Shown: positions 7,792 to 16,917 of the stretch, one piece after another
Layout: each line of letters starts with the position of its first letter
Numbering within the stretch: the first letter of the stretch is position 1
Assembly (NCBI GenBank): GCA_964448105.1
Contig: CAYUVK010000028.1
Location: 1 to 48,699 of the forward strand
Direction: 5' to 3'
DNA from: CAVQBP01 sp964448105
GTDB taxonomy: Bacteria; Bacteroidota; Ignavibacteria; Ignavibacteriales; Ignavibacteriaceae
Length of the DNA stretch: 48,699 nt
Translations under genes and position numbers: made by a program
The notes under the pieces: generated by a model
What the model was told of the DNA's origin: nothing
The model's database searches: none
Seen by the model: only the letters and a program-made list of their open reading frames with translations

Positions 7792-9762
7792 TTAAAGTGC
7801 AGCACTGGGAAGATAGTTATTTTCCGGGTTCATTCTATGCCATAAAATACTCTTAAAAGTTACGGTAAATATTGAACCTTTATCCTTTATACTTTTAACT
7901 GAAATTTCAGCATCATTAAGTTCAACATATTTTTTTACAAGGGCTAAGCCTAAACCATTCCCCTCAAATTTTCTTTTATGGCCTGTATCTTCCTGGGAAA
8001 AAGGTGTAAATATTTTATTCATATATTCAGGGGACATGCCAATTCCGGTGTCTCTAACTTCAACACAAATATTTTGTTTATCTTTTTCAAATAAATTAAT
8101 AATAATTTCACCCTGCGCTGTATATTTTACAGCGTTTCCAATTAAATTTTGGAAAATCTGGTTTACGGTATATTTATCGGCAATAATAAAGGGATCTCTG
8201 GTATTATTGTAAAATTTCAAATCCAGGTTTTTATTCATTATCAGTTGGTTGAATTCTTCAGTAAGCTCTTTTAACTCTTGATCCAGATTTACTTCTTCTA
8301 TTTCGGGTTCGTAATTTCCACTTTGAACCGATGACATATTCAAGATCATGTCTATAGTTCTTTGAAGACGTTTGCCGGCATTAGTAATAGAGTCCAATAA
8401 GACATCATTCTCTTCATTTCCCGGAGGAAGTTCATCAGCCAATATCGGCGTAGCGGCAATAATAACATTCAGCGGTGTCCTAATTTCGTGAGACATTTGA
8501 GCTAAGAAAGCACTTTTAAGCCTGTCGGATTCTTCTGCTTTTTCTTTTGCTTTGACTAATTCTTTCTCTACATTCTTTCGCTCGGTTATATCTATAACCT
8601 GCGAAATAAAGTGGTGGGGTTTTTCTTCTTCTCCTCTTATTAAAACCGATTCGACTATTGTATAAATAACTTTTTTATCTTTTCTAATAAATCTATTTTC
8701 AAAATAAATGTGTGAAAGATCCTCTTCCATCAGCTGGTTATGTAATTTTATATAGCCAGGCTGATCATCCAGGGAAGTAAACTGGGAAGTTTTTTTGTCA
8801 ATCAATTCTTCTTTGGCATATCCAAGGCTTTGGCAGAAAGCACTGTTAACCTGCAATATTCTATCATCGGGGGAACTAATCACCATACCGATTGGTGCTT
8901 TTTCGAATAACAGTCTAAATTGTTTTTCACTTTGCTTTAATGAATGCTGGGCAATTCTTCTTTGATTAACTTCAATATTCAGCTCGCCGATCTTATCTCT
9001 GAATATCACTTTTAATTGCCTGTCCAGACTTTCGACTTTTTTGTTTGAACTATCCAAATTCAAGGCTAAATAATTAAGAGCCTTGGTAATTATACCCAGC
9101 TGGTCATTTCTAAAGTAATTAATTTTATGTTTCAGGTCTCCTTTAATTAATTTCTCGGAACCTTTTGTCAGTTTACGCAGAGGTATTGTGGTTAAGCTGC
9201 TAAGGATAAAGAGAATAAATGTACCTCCGAAAAATATAATCAAACTTATTATTCCTGCTTCTTTCCTTACAGAAATTACATATTCCCAGTAATCTTTAGT
9301 AGAAAAGCCTACATAAGCTTTGGCTACCAAAGAATTTTTCAATACAACCGGGGTTTCTGTTCTGAAAATCTTTTTATCTGTTGTTAATTGATTTCCTTCC
9401 TGGGTTAAAATATATTTATTCTTTTCCGCTTTTGTAAAATTATAAGCCCTTTCTACCAATCCTTTATCATTAAATAAAACGGCATACTCAATTTTATACT
9501 TTTTAAAGATATTAATTATATTTTCATCGAAAGGCTGATTATCTAATGTTGAATGATTATTAGGCAGTTCATCGGCAATATATTGTAAAACAAAATTTGC
9601 CCTTTCTTCCAAAGATTTAATTGCCTGGGACTCAAAACTGTAGGTAAAAAATATATAAAAGGAAACCGAGAAAATGAGGATAAAAAAAGTTAACGGATAT
9701 ATTAACCTGTATTTTAATTTAAAAGGTGTAACCTTATCAATGAATTTATTTTCCCGGAACAT
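7792..9762 (-). CDS. membrane PAS-domain sensor histidine kinase
   Basis: Inner-membrane two-component sensor of 656 aa. TM1 is about 20-40, followed by an extracytoplasmic sensor region (about 41-168), TM2 about 170-192, a HAMP region (about 193-245), a coiled stretch, a PAS domain (about 275-395: LLFEKAPIGMVISSPDDRI, DITERKN), HisKA with H425 in MSHEIRTPLN, and HATPase_c with N543 in NLIGNAVKYT, D571 in DTGIGM and G601 in GNGLGLALVKKY. No receiver domain is attached and no response regulator gene lies nearby, so it is an orphan kinase whose partner is elsewhere. Stimulus unknown. It is next to the photolyase gene on the same strand but separated by 165 bp, so co-transcription is uncertain. 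Confidence 0.92.
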   Translation of the reverse strand: MFRENKFIDKVTPFKLKYRLIYPLTFFILIFSVSFYIFFTYSFESQAIKSLEERANFVLQYIADELPNNHSTLDNQPFDENIINIFKKYKIEYAVLFNDKGLVERAYNFTKAEKNKYILTQEGNQLTTDKKIFRTETPVVLKNSLVAKAYVGFSTKDYWEYVISVRKEAGIISLIIFFGGTFILFILSSLTTIPLRKLTKGSEKLIKGDLKHKINYFRNDQLGIITKALNYLALNLDSSNKKVESLDRQLKVIFRDKIGELNIEVNQRRIAQHSLKQSEKQFRLLFEKAPIGMVISSPDDRILQVNSAFCQSLGYAKEELIDKKTSQFTSLDDQPGYIKLHNQLMEEDLSHIYFENRFIRKDKKVIYTIVESVLIRGEEEKPHHFISQVIDITERKNVEKELVKAKEKAEESDRLKSAFLAQMSHEIRTPLNVIIAATPILADELPPGNEENDVLLDSITNAGKRLQRTIDMILNMSSVQSGNYEPEIEEVNLDQELKELTEEFNQLIMNKNLDLKFYNNTRDPFIIADKYTVNQIFQNLIGNAVKYTAQGEIIINLFEKDKQNICVEVRDTGIGMSPEYMNKIFTPFSQEDTGHKRKFEGNGLGLALVKKYVELNDAEISVKSIKDKGSIFTVTFKSILWHRMNPENNYLPSAAL

Positions 9763-9927
9763 TTTATCAATTTTGCAGTAATTTAATTCTAATTTCCTAA
9801 TTTTTATTGGCTTTCAGACAATATGCCGATCATACAGTATTACAACTTTATTTTCGAAAAAAATATACATTTGTTTAACGGAAAACTTAATAAAAGAGTG
9901 ATTTTTTTGCGAAAATAGGGAAAACAC

Positions 9928-11283
9928 TTAATTTGGTGAGAATTTATTTATGTACTTTTTAACATCAAATTTCCTTTGGGCACCGTTTTTATTCATATAC
10001 CTTATTTTTCCAAAGATATTCCGTTCATTCCAGGCCCTGTCATGAATGCCGCCAATTGACCAAGCACACCCGGTATAACCATTTGGATCTCTTCCGTCCA
10101 GTTCATATTTGTCATTTAAATATATGGCAATTTTCATAGCCTTTTCTGGTGATACTGACCATTCTAAAATTTTTTTTGCCCAATACATTCTCATATATCC
10201 GTGCATTTTTCCTGTTTTAACCATTTGCATTTGTGCAGCATTCCAGAGATCTTCATGTATTTCAGCTTTTTCAAATTGTTCTAACGAGTAAATGAATTCT
10301 CTTTTGTCATTTTTATGCTTTGAAAGCGATTCTTTAGCCCAGTCCTTAAAACCGTTAAATGAATCATAATTCCGGTTATAATAGCAAAAATTATCGCTTA
10401 ATTCTCTTCTGACAATTAATTCTTCCAAAAAACTTTTTTCCGATTCTTTATCTCCATTTGCTTTCTGAACCTGCAATGCCACCCGCTGAGCTGAGATTTG
10501 TCCGAAGTGAAGGTAAGGTGATAAATTTGATTGCCCGTCTTTTACAGGATCATTTCGATCTTTGGTATAGTTATCAAACTTGGTATCAAGAAAATAGTTA
10601 AGCATTTCTAATGCCTCATAACTTCCCGGTCTAATCCAATCAACTTTTTTTACCGATTCATCTATTTTTAATGATCCCTCAATCCGTTCCCAATTTATAT
10701 CTTCACTACTTATGCTTTCAACTTTTTTCATTTTTTTAATATCAGGGAATTCTACTAAAAACTCGGGAAGATTATTAAAGATTTTCGGTCTTATAGTATA
10801 AGCCCCGTATTCTTCTTTGCCTGAAACATACAAGCATGGGACAATATTATGTGCATCAACTTCGTAAAAAGGGATATTAATTTTTTTTGCAATATCACGT
10901 TTCCATATTCTTTTAATTTTTAAAGGATCAAAATCAGAAACTAAGCTGCCGATGCTGTTCTTATTTATAAACACCGGGATTTCAATTCCGGGTTCGCCTT
11001 CTAATAAAAAGAAGGGAATGTTATAATCTATTAATTCTCCTTCATTCTCCTTTAATCCTTTCAACATAAAATCATATTGTCTTAATGCAGCGCCCAAAAA
11101 TTTTGAGTGTAAGTTAAATACAATTACGAGAGGCACTTTCTTTTCTTCGGCCAGATTTTGTGCGAAGAGTAATGCCCAATTATCATGCACCCTTTGATCC
11201 CTGCTCATCCAGTATACAACTGGACCCTTTTTTTCAATACCTTTTTGAAGAAGTCTTATACGTTTTTCATTTATTTTGTGCAT
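9928..11283 (-). CDS. phr: class II deoxyribodipyrimidine photolyase
   Basis: Light-dependent DNA repair enzyme that reverses cyclobutane pyrimidine dimers using FAD. The 451-aa length and motifs are class II rather than class I: YWMSRDQRVHDNWALLFAQN near the N-terminus (24-43), the conserved FAD-domain stretches FLEELIVRRELSDNFCYYN and KTGKMHGYMRMYWAKKILEW, and the C-terminal NGYTGCAWSIGGIHDRAW. The start ATG follows a plain A-rich leader. Its presence implies exposure to light in at least part of the life cycle. Monocistronic. Confidence 0.95.
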   Translation of the reverse strand: MHKINEKRIRLLQKGIEKKGPVVYWMSRDQRVHDNWALLFAQNLAEEKKVPLVIVFNLHSKFLGAALRQYDFMLKGLKENEGELIDYNIPFFLLEGEPGIEIPVFINKNSIGSLVSDFDPLKIKRIWKRDIAKKINIPFYEVDAHNIVPCLYVSGKEEYGAYTIRPKIFNNLPEFLVEFPDIKKMKKVESISSEDINWERIEGSLKIDESVKKVDWIRPGSYEALEMLNYFLDTKFDNYTKDRNDPVKDGQSNLSPYLHFGQISAQRVALQVQKANGDKESEKSFLEELIVRRELSDNFCYYNRNYDSFNGFKDWAKESLSKHKNDKREFIYSLEQFEKAEIHEDLWNAAQMQMVKTGKMHGYMRMYWAKKILEWSVSPEKAMKIAIYLNDKYELDGRDPNGYTGCAWSIGGIHDRAWNERNIFGKIRYMNKNGAQRKFDVKKYINKFSPN

Positions 11284-11381
11284 TTTATAAATGACTTATT
11301 AAGAAAAAGAGGTTCTACAGAAATGAAATTTTGACTGTTGAAAATAAAATAAATACAAAGATTATTTTATTTAAGAAAAAA

Positions 11382-12503
11382 TTATAGAAACTTCAGAATC
11401 ATCTCACCAATAAAATAACCTACAGCGGCAACACCAAACCCAACTACAAACATGTCAAATCCGCTGCGAAAAATACCCCGTCCCGTAAAAAAGCTTCTCG
11501 CCGCACCAACGCCGAAATGCGATACCATCGAAATAATAAATGATGTCCAGATAGCAGCACTTCCTGATAAAAATAAAAATGGAAATACCGGGATTAATGC
11601 TCCAATAGCAGTAGCCGTTCCTGTAATCCATCCTTCTTTTAACGGGCTCTGGGTGCTTTCCATTATACCCAATTCTTCTCTAACTTTATCTTCCAAAACC
11701 TGCTCGGGATTTTTCATAGCATCAACCGCCAGTCTTTTTGCCTCTTCTTTTTCCATTCCCTTTGATTCATAAATTAATGCCAGTTCCTCTGTTTCCAGTT
11801 CAGGCATTAAGCGAATTTCTTCAGCTTCCATTTGCCGTTCATGTTCATATACTTCCTTTTCACTAACGGCCGCGAGATAACCGGAAGAGCCCATAGAAAG
11901 CGAATCGGCAATCATCCCGGCAATCCCGGAAATTAAAATAATATGCGGCGCAGCGCTTGCACCTATTACACCGGCAATTAAACCGAAATTAGCTGTTAAA
12001 CCGTCATTAAAACCATACACAACATTCCTTAACATTCCTCCCGATTCGGATTGATGCCAGGGTTCCTCGGTAGTATTACCCGATTCCATTAAACGGTTTG
12101 CATGCTGAGCAGAATCTCTCGCAAGTTTTAATGCAATGTCCTTTGTCTGCTTAAAGTTGCTTTCCCTGTAAAGACCTAAATATGATTTAACTTCAGAAGC
12201 TTCTTCTTTTAACATAAATTTCGAAAGTAAACCCGGTCCGAATTTTTTAGAATACCATGCAAGAATACTTGCTTTTAATGATGGTGTTCTTTTACCAAAA
12301 GTAATATCGTATTCGCTCAACAACTTTTCCCAGACTTCGGTATGCTTGTCTTCGATCCCGGCAAGCTGCAAATATATTTCACGTTGTTTTATATTATTTA
12401 TAAGATCGGCAAGAATCCTGTAAAGATATGCTGCATCAATTTCATCTTGAAGATGAAATTTCCATGTAGATATTGTTTTATTATCAAATTTTTCTTCGTT
12501 CAT
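11382..12503 (-). CDS. ferritin-like / VIT1-CCC1 iron transporter fusion (MbfA-like)
   Basis: Membrane protein of 373 aa in two parts. Residues about 10-150 form a ferritin/rubrerythrin-like helical domain with a carboxylate/His set (HLQDEIDAAYLYRI, GIEDKHTEVWEKLL). Residues about 155-373 form a VIT1/CCC1 transporter (VVYGFNDGLTANFGLIAGV, MIADSLSMGSSGYLAAVSEKE, an acidic cytosolic insert about 215-275, then three C-terminal helices). In this family the cytosolic ferritin-like domain collects Fe2+ for efflux or sequestration. It lies near the manganese module but on its own, 230 bp downstream of the region where the transporter pseudogene begins on the same strand. Confidence 0.9.
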   Translation of the reverse strand: MNEEKFDNKTISTWKFHLQDEIDAAYLYRILADLINNIKQREIYLQLAGIEDKHTEVWEKLLSEYDITFGKRTPSLKASILAWYSKKFGPGLLSKFMLKEEASEVKSYLGLYRESNFKQTKDIALKLARDSAQHANRLMESGNTTEEPWHQSESGGMLRNVVYGFNDGLTANFGLIAGVIGASAAPHIILISGIAGMIADSLSMGSSGYLAAVSEKEVYEHERQMEAEEIRLMPELETEELALIYESKGMEKEEAKRLAVDAMKNPEQVLEDKVREELGIMESTQSPLKEGWITGTATAIGALIPVFPFLFLSGSAAIWTSFIISMVSHFGVGAARSFFTGRGIFRSGFDMFVVGFGVAAVGYFIGEMILKFL

Positions 12504-12540
12504 ATAATAAATAAAAAAATTTGTTTATTTTAAATAATAT

Positions 12541-13195
12541 TCAACTAGGTAATCTTATTGAGATCCCAGAACCAATAAACCAATTATTAAAACCTGTGAA
12601 AGATTTGCTGCCGGATGACAAATCCCATTGCAAATTATCTAATAGCAAATAAGATAAGCCAAAATCAAAACTACAGATAGCTTTACTATCTTTTGAAATT
12701 TCTCCATAAATTTCAACAAAAGAATTCCATTTACTACTTATACTCTATTGGTAAATAAAACTGCAAGAGAATACCTAAATCCTGTCCGTTTAATTTTTCA
12801 TTAGTAAACTGAAGTTTTGAACCAATTAATAAATTATTGAAACCTGATATTTCGGTCTTATTGTCTTTTAATTTAGTTATCTGGTGTAAATAGTCGCCGC
12901 CTAACCTTAGTTCAAATTTATTCAGTACACCAAGTCTAAATAAAGCACTTGAAATCGTATAGTTATGAATATCATTAATAATGGAGTTATTTTCTAAACT
13001 TTGACTTTCGAACAAAAATCCATTTTCAATTTGAAAATCTCCAAGAGGAACGGTTACGGCTGATTCTGTTACATCCGGTCTATCCGTTATTAATTCCTGA
13101 GCATTTAATTTACCCTTAAAAGTAAGTAATGCAATAATTAAGAAAGGAGTTACAAAATATAGATTTGCTTTTGTCTTCAATCTATAACTGTGCAT
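12541..13195 (-). pseudogene. broken outer-membrane transporter-like gene (internal deletion and frameshift)
   Basis: The 5' part (13195 down to a TAG at 12734-12736) encodes 153 aa with a signal peptide and the start of a beta-barrel transporter/phenol-degradation MetA-like protein (ITDRPDVTESAVTVPLGDFQ, ELRLGGDYLHQ). After the stop, a different frame from about 12745 to a TGA at 12541-12543 reads SSKWNSFVEIYGEISKDSKA and ends NNWFIGSGISIRLPS, which is the normal C-terminus of the same family. The middle of the barrel, roughly 40-70 residues, is missing and the frame has changed at the junction, so this is a deleted pseudogene. Its ATG overlaps the uspA-like stop (TAATG), so it was the last cistron of the manganese operon. 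Confidence 0.85.
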
Positions 13196-13611
13196 TATTT
13201 CACTTTTAGAAGTAGGATAGGAACACTAATACTGTGACGCACTCGCGTTGCAGTTGAACCAAGAAATAAATCGGAGAGAAAGCGATGTCCATGTGTACTC
13301 ATTGCAATAAGATCGCAATTCTCACTTTGAACCCATTTGATTATTTCATCAGCAGGTTCACCGAAAGAAATTTCAGCTTCAGCCGGAATATTATCCGAAA
13401 GAAATTCTGCTTTAATTTCATTTAAGTACGCCATGTCTTGTTCAATTTCCGGACCCACAGCATCAGGGCCAAAAGTCCGTGCAGCCCATCCATCAGCGAC
13501 ATGCAATAGTACAACTCTGCTCTTTGCCATCTTAGCGAGCTGTTTCACATGTTCTACAATTCCTCTATCGGTTGGAGTACCTTCTAATGTTACGAGGATT
13601 GTCTTATACAT
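13195..13611 (-). CDS. universal stress protein, UspA family
   Basis: Single-domain 138-aa Usp. The N-terminal strand MYKTILVTLEGTPTDRGIVEHV and the C-terminal nucleotide-binding signature STHGHRFLSDLFLGSTATRV (close to G2xG9xG(S/T), with the first glycine context slightly altered) point to an ATP-binding-type UspA protein. It lies 24 bp downstream of the Nramp gene on the same strand and its stop overlaps the start of the transporter pseudogene, so it is part of the manganese operon. Usp proteins next to Nramp transporters are common, but a direct role in metal uptake is not established. Confidence 0.9.
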   Translation of the reverse strand: MYKTILVTLEGTPTDRGIVEHVKQLAKMAKSRVVLLHVADGWAARTFGPDAVGPEIEQDMAYLNEIKAEFLSDNIPAEAEISFGEPADEIIKWVQSENCDLIAMSTHGHRFLSDLFLGSTATRVRHSISVPILLLKVK

Positions 13612-13635
13612 GGCTATTCCTTTATTGATTAAAGT

Positions 13636-15078
13636 TTACACGCCAAATATAACTCTCCACGCAACTGAAAGCGAGTCCGGCAGACCATAAATATCCATTA
13701 CAGTTATAAGTATTGCACTCGCCCAGCCTGCGATCAACAAGAACCAACCTATTTTCCATTTTCCCATTCTTTTGCGGGAGCTTGTGAATTGCAGCATCGG
13801 GAACATTGCGAATGGAAGCTGCAGAGCCAGAACCACTTGACTTAGAGTAAGAAGGTCTGTTACGCTGCTGTCGCCACGGATCCCAATTATAAAAATTGTC
13901 GGAATAATTGCTAAGGAACGGGTAATAAGCCGGCGTACCCAGGGTTTGATTCTCCAGTGCATGAAACCTTCCATAACAATCTGACCGGCAAGTGTACCTG
14001 TGATGGTGCTGCTTTGGCCACTTGCCAAAAGAGCTACAGCAAATAATGTACTTGCAACTGTCACACCAAGTAAAGGAGCAAGTGTTAGATATGCTACCCG
14101 TATCCAATCGCTATCGGCAGAAAACCTTATTATTTCACCACCTGGTATAGTTACACTCGTTTTGCCATAAAATACCATTGCAGCAAGAACAAGAATAGCC
14201 GCATTTACGAAGAAGGCAATAGACAATGCAACGACAGAATCGATGGTATTAAACCGGATCGCTTTTTTAACGGATGATCTATCCTTCTGCAGCTTTCGGC
14301 TCTGAACCAATCCCGAGTGCAAATACAAATTATGGGGCATAACAGTTGCACCGACAATACCAATTGCCACGTAAAGCATTCCCACCTGGCGAAAACCCGG
14401 AGATATGAGAGCTTTTCCCATCTCCATGAAACTTGGCTGTGTTTGCGGAAGTACAAAAATTTCGATGAAGTAGCACACGCCTATCGTAGATACAAGTATA
14501 AGAACCACTGCTTCAATAGTGCGCATCCCGAAACGCTGCAAACCCAAAAGCAACAATACATCAAAACCGGTGATTATTACAGCCCACAGAATCGGAATGT
14601 GAAATAGCAAATTAAGCGCTACAGCACTGCCCAGCACTTCCGCCAAATCACAAGCTGCAATTGCAATTTCAGTAAACAACCAGTTCGGCCAGCGTGTCCA
14701 TTTAGGATACCAGTCACGGCAGCATTGGGCAAGGTCTTTGCCGGTCACAACACCGAGCCGGGCTGCAATTACCTGCATAAAGATTGCCATCAAACTTGCA
14801 AGACCGACGACCCACAGCAGATGATATTTGAATTGTGCACCACCCATTAAATCAGTTCCCCAGTTGCCGGGGTCCATATATCCTACACTAACAAGCAATG
14901 CGGGACCTACAAAGGCTTTCCAATGTTTCCAGAAACCGGCAGTATGATGCGGGACTTTTACTGTGCCGTGAACTCCTTCTAAAGAAAGGTGATTGTTCTC
15001 GGTAGATTTTTTAATATCACCTTTTACAATCTCAGAAGGATTATCTTTCAACTCATCTTCGGAATTTTCACTATGCAT
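13636..15078 (-). CDS. mntH: Nramp-family Mn2+/divalent metal transporter
   Basis: Proton-coupled divalent-metal importer of the inner membrane, 480 aa with 11 predicted helices. The metal-binding DPGN motif is intact in VGYMDPGNWGTD (D69-N72), and the second signature GATVMPHNLYLHSGLVQSRK in helix 6 supplies the MPH residues. The ATG at 15076-15078 is preferred over a TTG ten codons upstream because AAGGGA lies eight bases before it. The N-terminus has about 45 mostly hydrophilic residues before the first helix, longer than in E. coli MntH. It follows the DtxR-type regulator by 114 bp and precedes the Usp gene by 24 bp, which supports manganese as substrate; iron is possible. Confidence 0.93.
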   Translation of the reverse strand: MHSENSEDELKDNPSEIVKGDIKKSTENNHLSLEGVHGTVKVPHHTAGFWKHWKAFVGPALLVSVGYMDPGNWGTDLMGGAQFKYHLLWVVGLASLMAIFMQVIAARLGVVTGKDLAQCCRDWYPKWTRWPNWLFTEIAIAACDLAEVLGSAVALNLLFHIPILWAVIITGFDVLLLLGLQRFGMRTIEAVVLILVSTIGVCYFIEIFVLPQTQPSFMEMGKALISPGFRQVGMLYVAIGIVGATVMPHNLYLHSGLVQSRKLQKDRSSVKKAIRFNTIDSVVALSIAFFVNAAILVLAAMVFYGKTSVTIPGGEIIRFSADSDWIRVAYLTLAPLLGVTVASTLFAVALLASGQSSTITGTLAGQIVMEGFMHWRIKPWVRRLITRSLAIIPTIFIIGIRGDSSVTDLLTLSQVVLALQLPFAMFPMLQFTSSRKRMGKWKIGWFLLIAGWASAILITVMDIYGLPDSLSVAWRVIFGV

Positions 15079-15192
15079 TCTCAATCCCTTAACAAATTTA
15101 TAATTCAAAAATATATTTCATTCTAAAATCTAATTCCCCACTGTTTATTCGTACCTATCCTAAGATTGAATCATCAAGATTTTTTTAAGCCC

Positions 15193-15855
15193 TTATTGAT
15201 TTTTTACTTCAACAAAAATGTTAGTTGCAATAGTATTGCTTATATTAAAATCTCTTTTGCCAATACTAACAAGCATTGAGTAATCAAAGCTTAAGATGTC
15301 TTTTACATAAATTTCCTTATTAAGTTCTATCCCGATTTTTGATATATAATTCAAGAAATCATTATCAAAATCATTCACACGAATTACTATTCCGGTATCT
15401 CCTTTTTTTAATTTAGAAAGAGACACTGATTTTTTCTGTAAAGGGAGAGTGCCGTCTTTCCCGGGAATAGGATCACCATGAGGATCAAACTCTGGGAAAT
15501 GCAGCATCTCCTCCATCCTATTAATTAAATCATCAGAACCGGAATGTTCCAAATTGTTTGATTCATCATGAACCTTATCCCATGGAATACCTACAATCTG
15601 ATGTAAAAAAACTTCCCAGATTCGATGTCGTCTAACCATTTTCTTAGCATATTCCTCACCTTCAACTGTAAGCTTTATCCCTTTATAAGGCTCATATTTA
15701 ATATGACCGTCATTAGAAAGTTTTTTCAGCATATCCGATACAGCTGCTTTTGATATCTGCAGCTTATCGGCAATTAGATTTGCTTTAATTTCACCATCTT
15801 TACTACGATACTTATAAATAGCGCTTAAATAATCTTCTTTTGAAATGTTATTCAT
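15193..15855 (-). CDS. mntR: DtxR/MntR-family metal-dependent repressor
   Basis: Cytoplasmic metalloregulator of 220 aa. The N-terminal winged helix (about 1-70) contains LIADKLQISKAAVSDMLKKL. The dimerisation/metal domain (about 70-140) carries the usual E/H ligand pattern (VRRHRIWEVFL, DESNNLEHSGSDDLINRMEE, PEFDPHGDPIP). A C-terminal FeoA-like SH3 domain (about 150-220) follows (LSKLKKGDTGIVIRVND). The full three-domain form resembles IdeR/MntR regulators of Bacteroidota, which repress Nramp genes when Mn2+ is plentiful. A large palindrome lies directly upstream of the start codon, consistent with autoregulation. Confidence 0.9.
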   Translation of the reverse strand: MNNISKEDYLSAIYKYRSKDGEIKANLIADKLQISKAAVSDMLKKLSNDGHIKYEPYKGIKLTVEGEEYAKKMVRRHRIWEVFLHQIVGIPWDKVHDESNNLEHSGSDDLINRMEEMLHFPEFDPHGDPIPGKDGTLPLQKKSVSLSKLKKGDTGIVIRVNDFDNDFLNYISKIGIELNKEIYVKDILSFDYSMLVSIGKRDFNISNTIATNIFVEVKNQ

Positions 15856-15856
15856 A

Positions 15857-15894
15857 ATTAAGTATTTTTAACTTTAAAGTTAAGCTTACTTAAT
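15857..15894 (-). promoter_or_regulatory. palindromic operator candidate for the MntR-type regulator
   Basis: A 16-bp perfect palindrome TTAACTTTAAAGTTAA (15868-15883) is flanked symmetrically, after three unpaired bases on each side, by ATTAAGTA (15857-15864) and TACTTAAT (15887-15894), making a 38-bp interrupted palindrome. It ends one base before the regulator's ATG (15855), inside the 5' leader and probably overlapping the promoter. DtxR-family proteins bind palindromes as paired dimers, so the nested symmetry fits autorepression; binding is inference. Confidence 0.6.
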
Positions 15895-15984
15895 AATTAA
15901 GTCAAGTTTATTTGATATTTATCACTAGGATAATTTTGTTTCAATTTCCTAGTGAGAGCTAAAAGAGATTTTAAAGGTTATTAA

Positions 15985-16491
15985 CTACTTCTTTTTCTTT
16001 GGTATGCTTAATGTTTTCCAATCATTTTTCTTTAAGTGCTTAGCAAGAAAAACGATTTGTCCTACATGATATGCAGTGTGCGTAAGGCTTCTATTTAACG
16101 CTTCCAAAACCAGGAGAGGTTCTTTTCTAATGTAAATAGTCTTTAATAAATCTTCATTTTTCAGATTAATAACAACATTCAGCAAAATTTTCCAGGCATT
16201 GTTCCATCTTTCAATTAATTCAGTTTTTGATAATTGCTGTTCTTCAAATTCGGAATCTCTATTCCGGTTTGGCTTTTCACCGTCAGATGTTAAAAAATCT
16301 GTAAAACGAGAAATCAAGTTGCCGCTTATATGCTGAACAATTATTGAAATTGAATTCGAATCTTCATCCAGAATAAAATGGAAATCATCTTCAGACAATT
16401 GAACAAAAGTTTTTTCCCCCATCGCTTTATATTTTGCGAAGGTGGTTTTTATATCCTTTAAATAGATCTGATAAATTATATCTGATTTCAT
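15985..16491 (-). CDS. DUF1572 / DinB-superfamily protein
   Basis: Four-helix-bundle protein of 168 aa from the DinB-like metalloenzyme superfamily. H54 in IIVQHISGN, and H138 and H142 in SLTHTAYHVGQIVFLAKHL, occupy the expected positions of the triad that binds a divalent metal. Related enzymes are thiol transferases using bacillithiol, mycothiol or glutathione, but many DUF1572 members have no known reaction. The gene is alone between the manganese module and the carbohydrate locus and ends in a lysine-rich tail. Confidence 0.85.
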   Translation of the reverse strand: MKSDIIYQIYLKDIKTTFAKYKAMGEKTFVQLSEDDFHFILDEDSNSISIIVQHISGNLISRFTDFLTSDGEKPNRNRDSEFEEQQLSKTELIERWNNAWKILLNVVINLKNEDLLKTIYIRKEPLLVLEALNRSLTHTAYHVGQIVFLAKHLKKNDWKTLSIPKKKK

Positions 16492-16917
16492 AAGATTTTA
16501 ATCCTTATTAATTATAAAAATTTATTCTACATAACAGCAGTGATTTTTTATATGTATGTGTTATGTTAATCACAAAAACATTTTTTACTCATCAGATAAC
16601 TTCTTAATTTGGAAAAAAATTATCAAATTTTATCTGTTTATTTAATTTTAAAAATAAGAGCCATTTTTTTCAAAACATTGTATTTATAAACATAGTTATT
16701 TATTTTGTTTTTAAGTTAATTTATACTAGTTAAATTATGGTAAATCAATTAATTATGGGGAGATAGAAAAATGAAAGAGTGCTAAAATGCAACTACTTTC
16801 AAAAATAAAAAATAAGCTATCATTACACTTCCTAACGAACATAAAGTTGTCCAAAAGACAATTATACTTACCTCAAAATAAACCAAATATAATAGTCATA
16901 ATAAATATGGAGGAACT
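16492..16917. promoter_or_regulatory. 426-bp divergent promoter region and leader of the TonB receptor
   Basis: No riboswitch was recognised. The plus-strand leader contains a possible four-codon ORF (ATG AAA GAG TGC TAA, 16771-16785) with GGGGAG about eight bases upstream. A second ATG follows at 16787, opening a 70-codon frame that overlaps the receptor start, and a small stem TTGTC/GACAA lies near 16849-16863. The receptor's own site GGAGGAACTATG is strong. The short frames are too small to call as genes, but the long A-rich leader suggests post-transcriptional control or a distant promoter. Confidence 0.4.

Noticed and set aside
15079..15108. Ten-residue extension of the Nramp transporter from a TTG
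   Set aside because: The ATG at 15078 has a good AAGGGA site and gives a plausible N-terminus.
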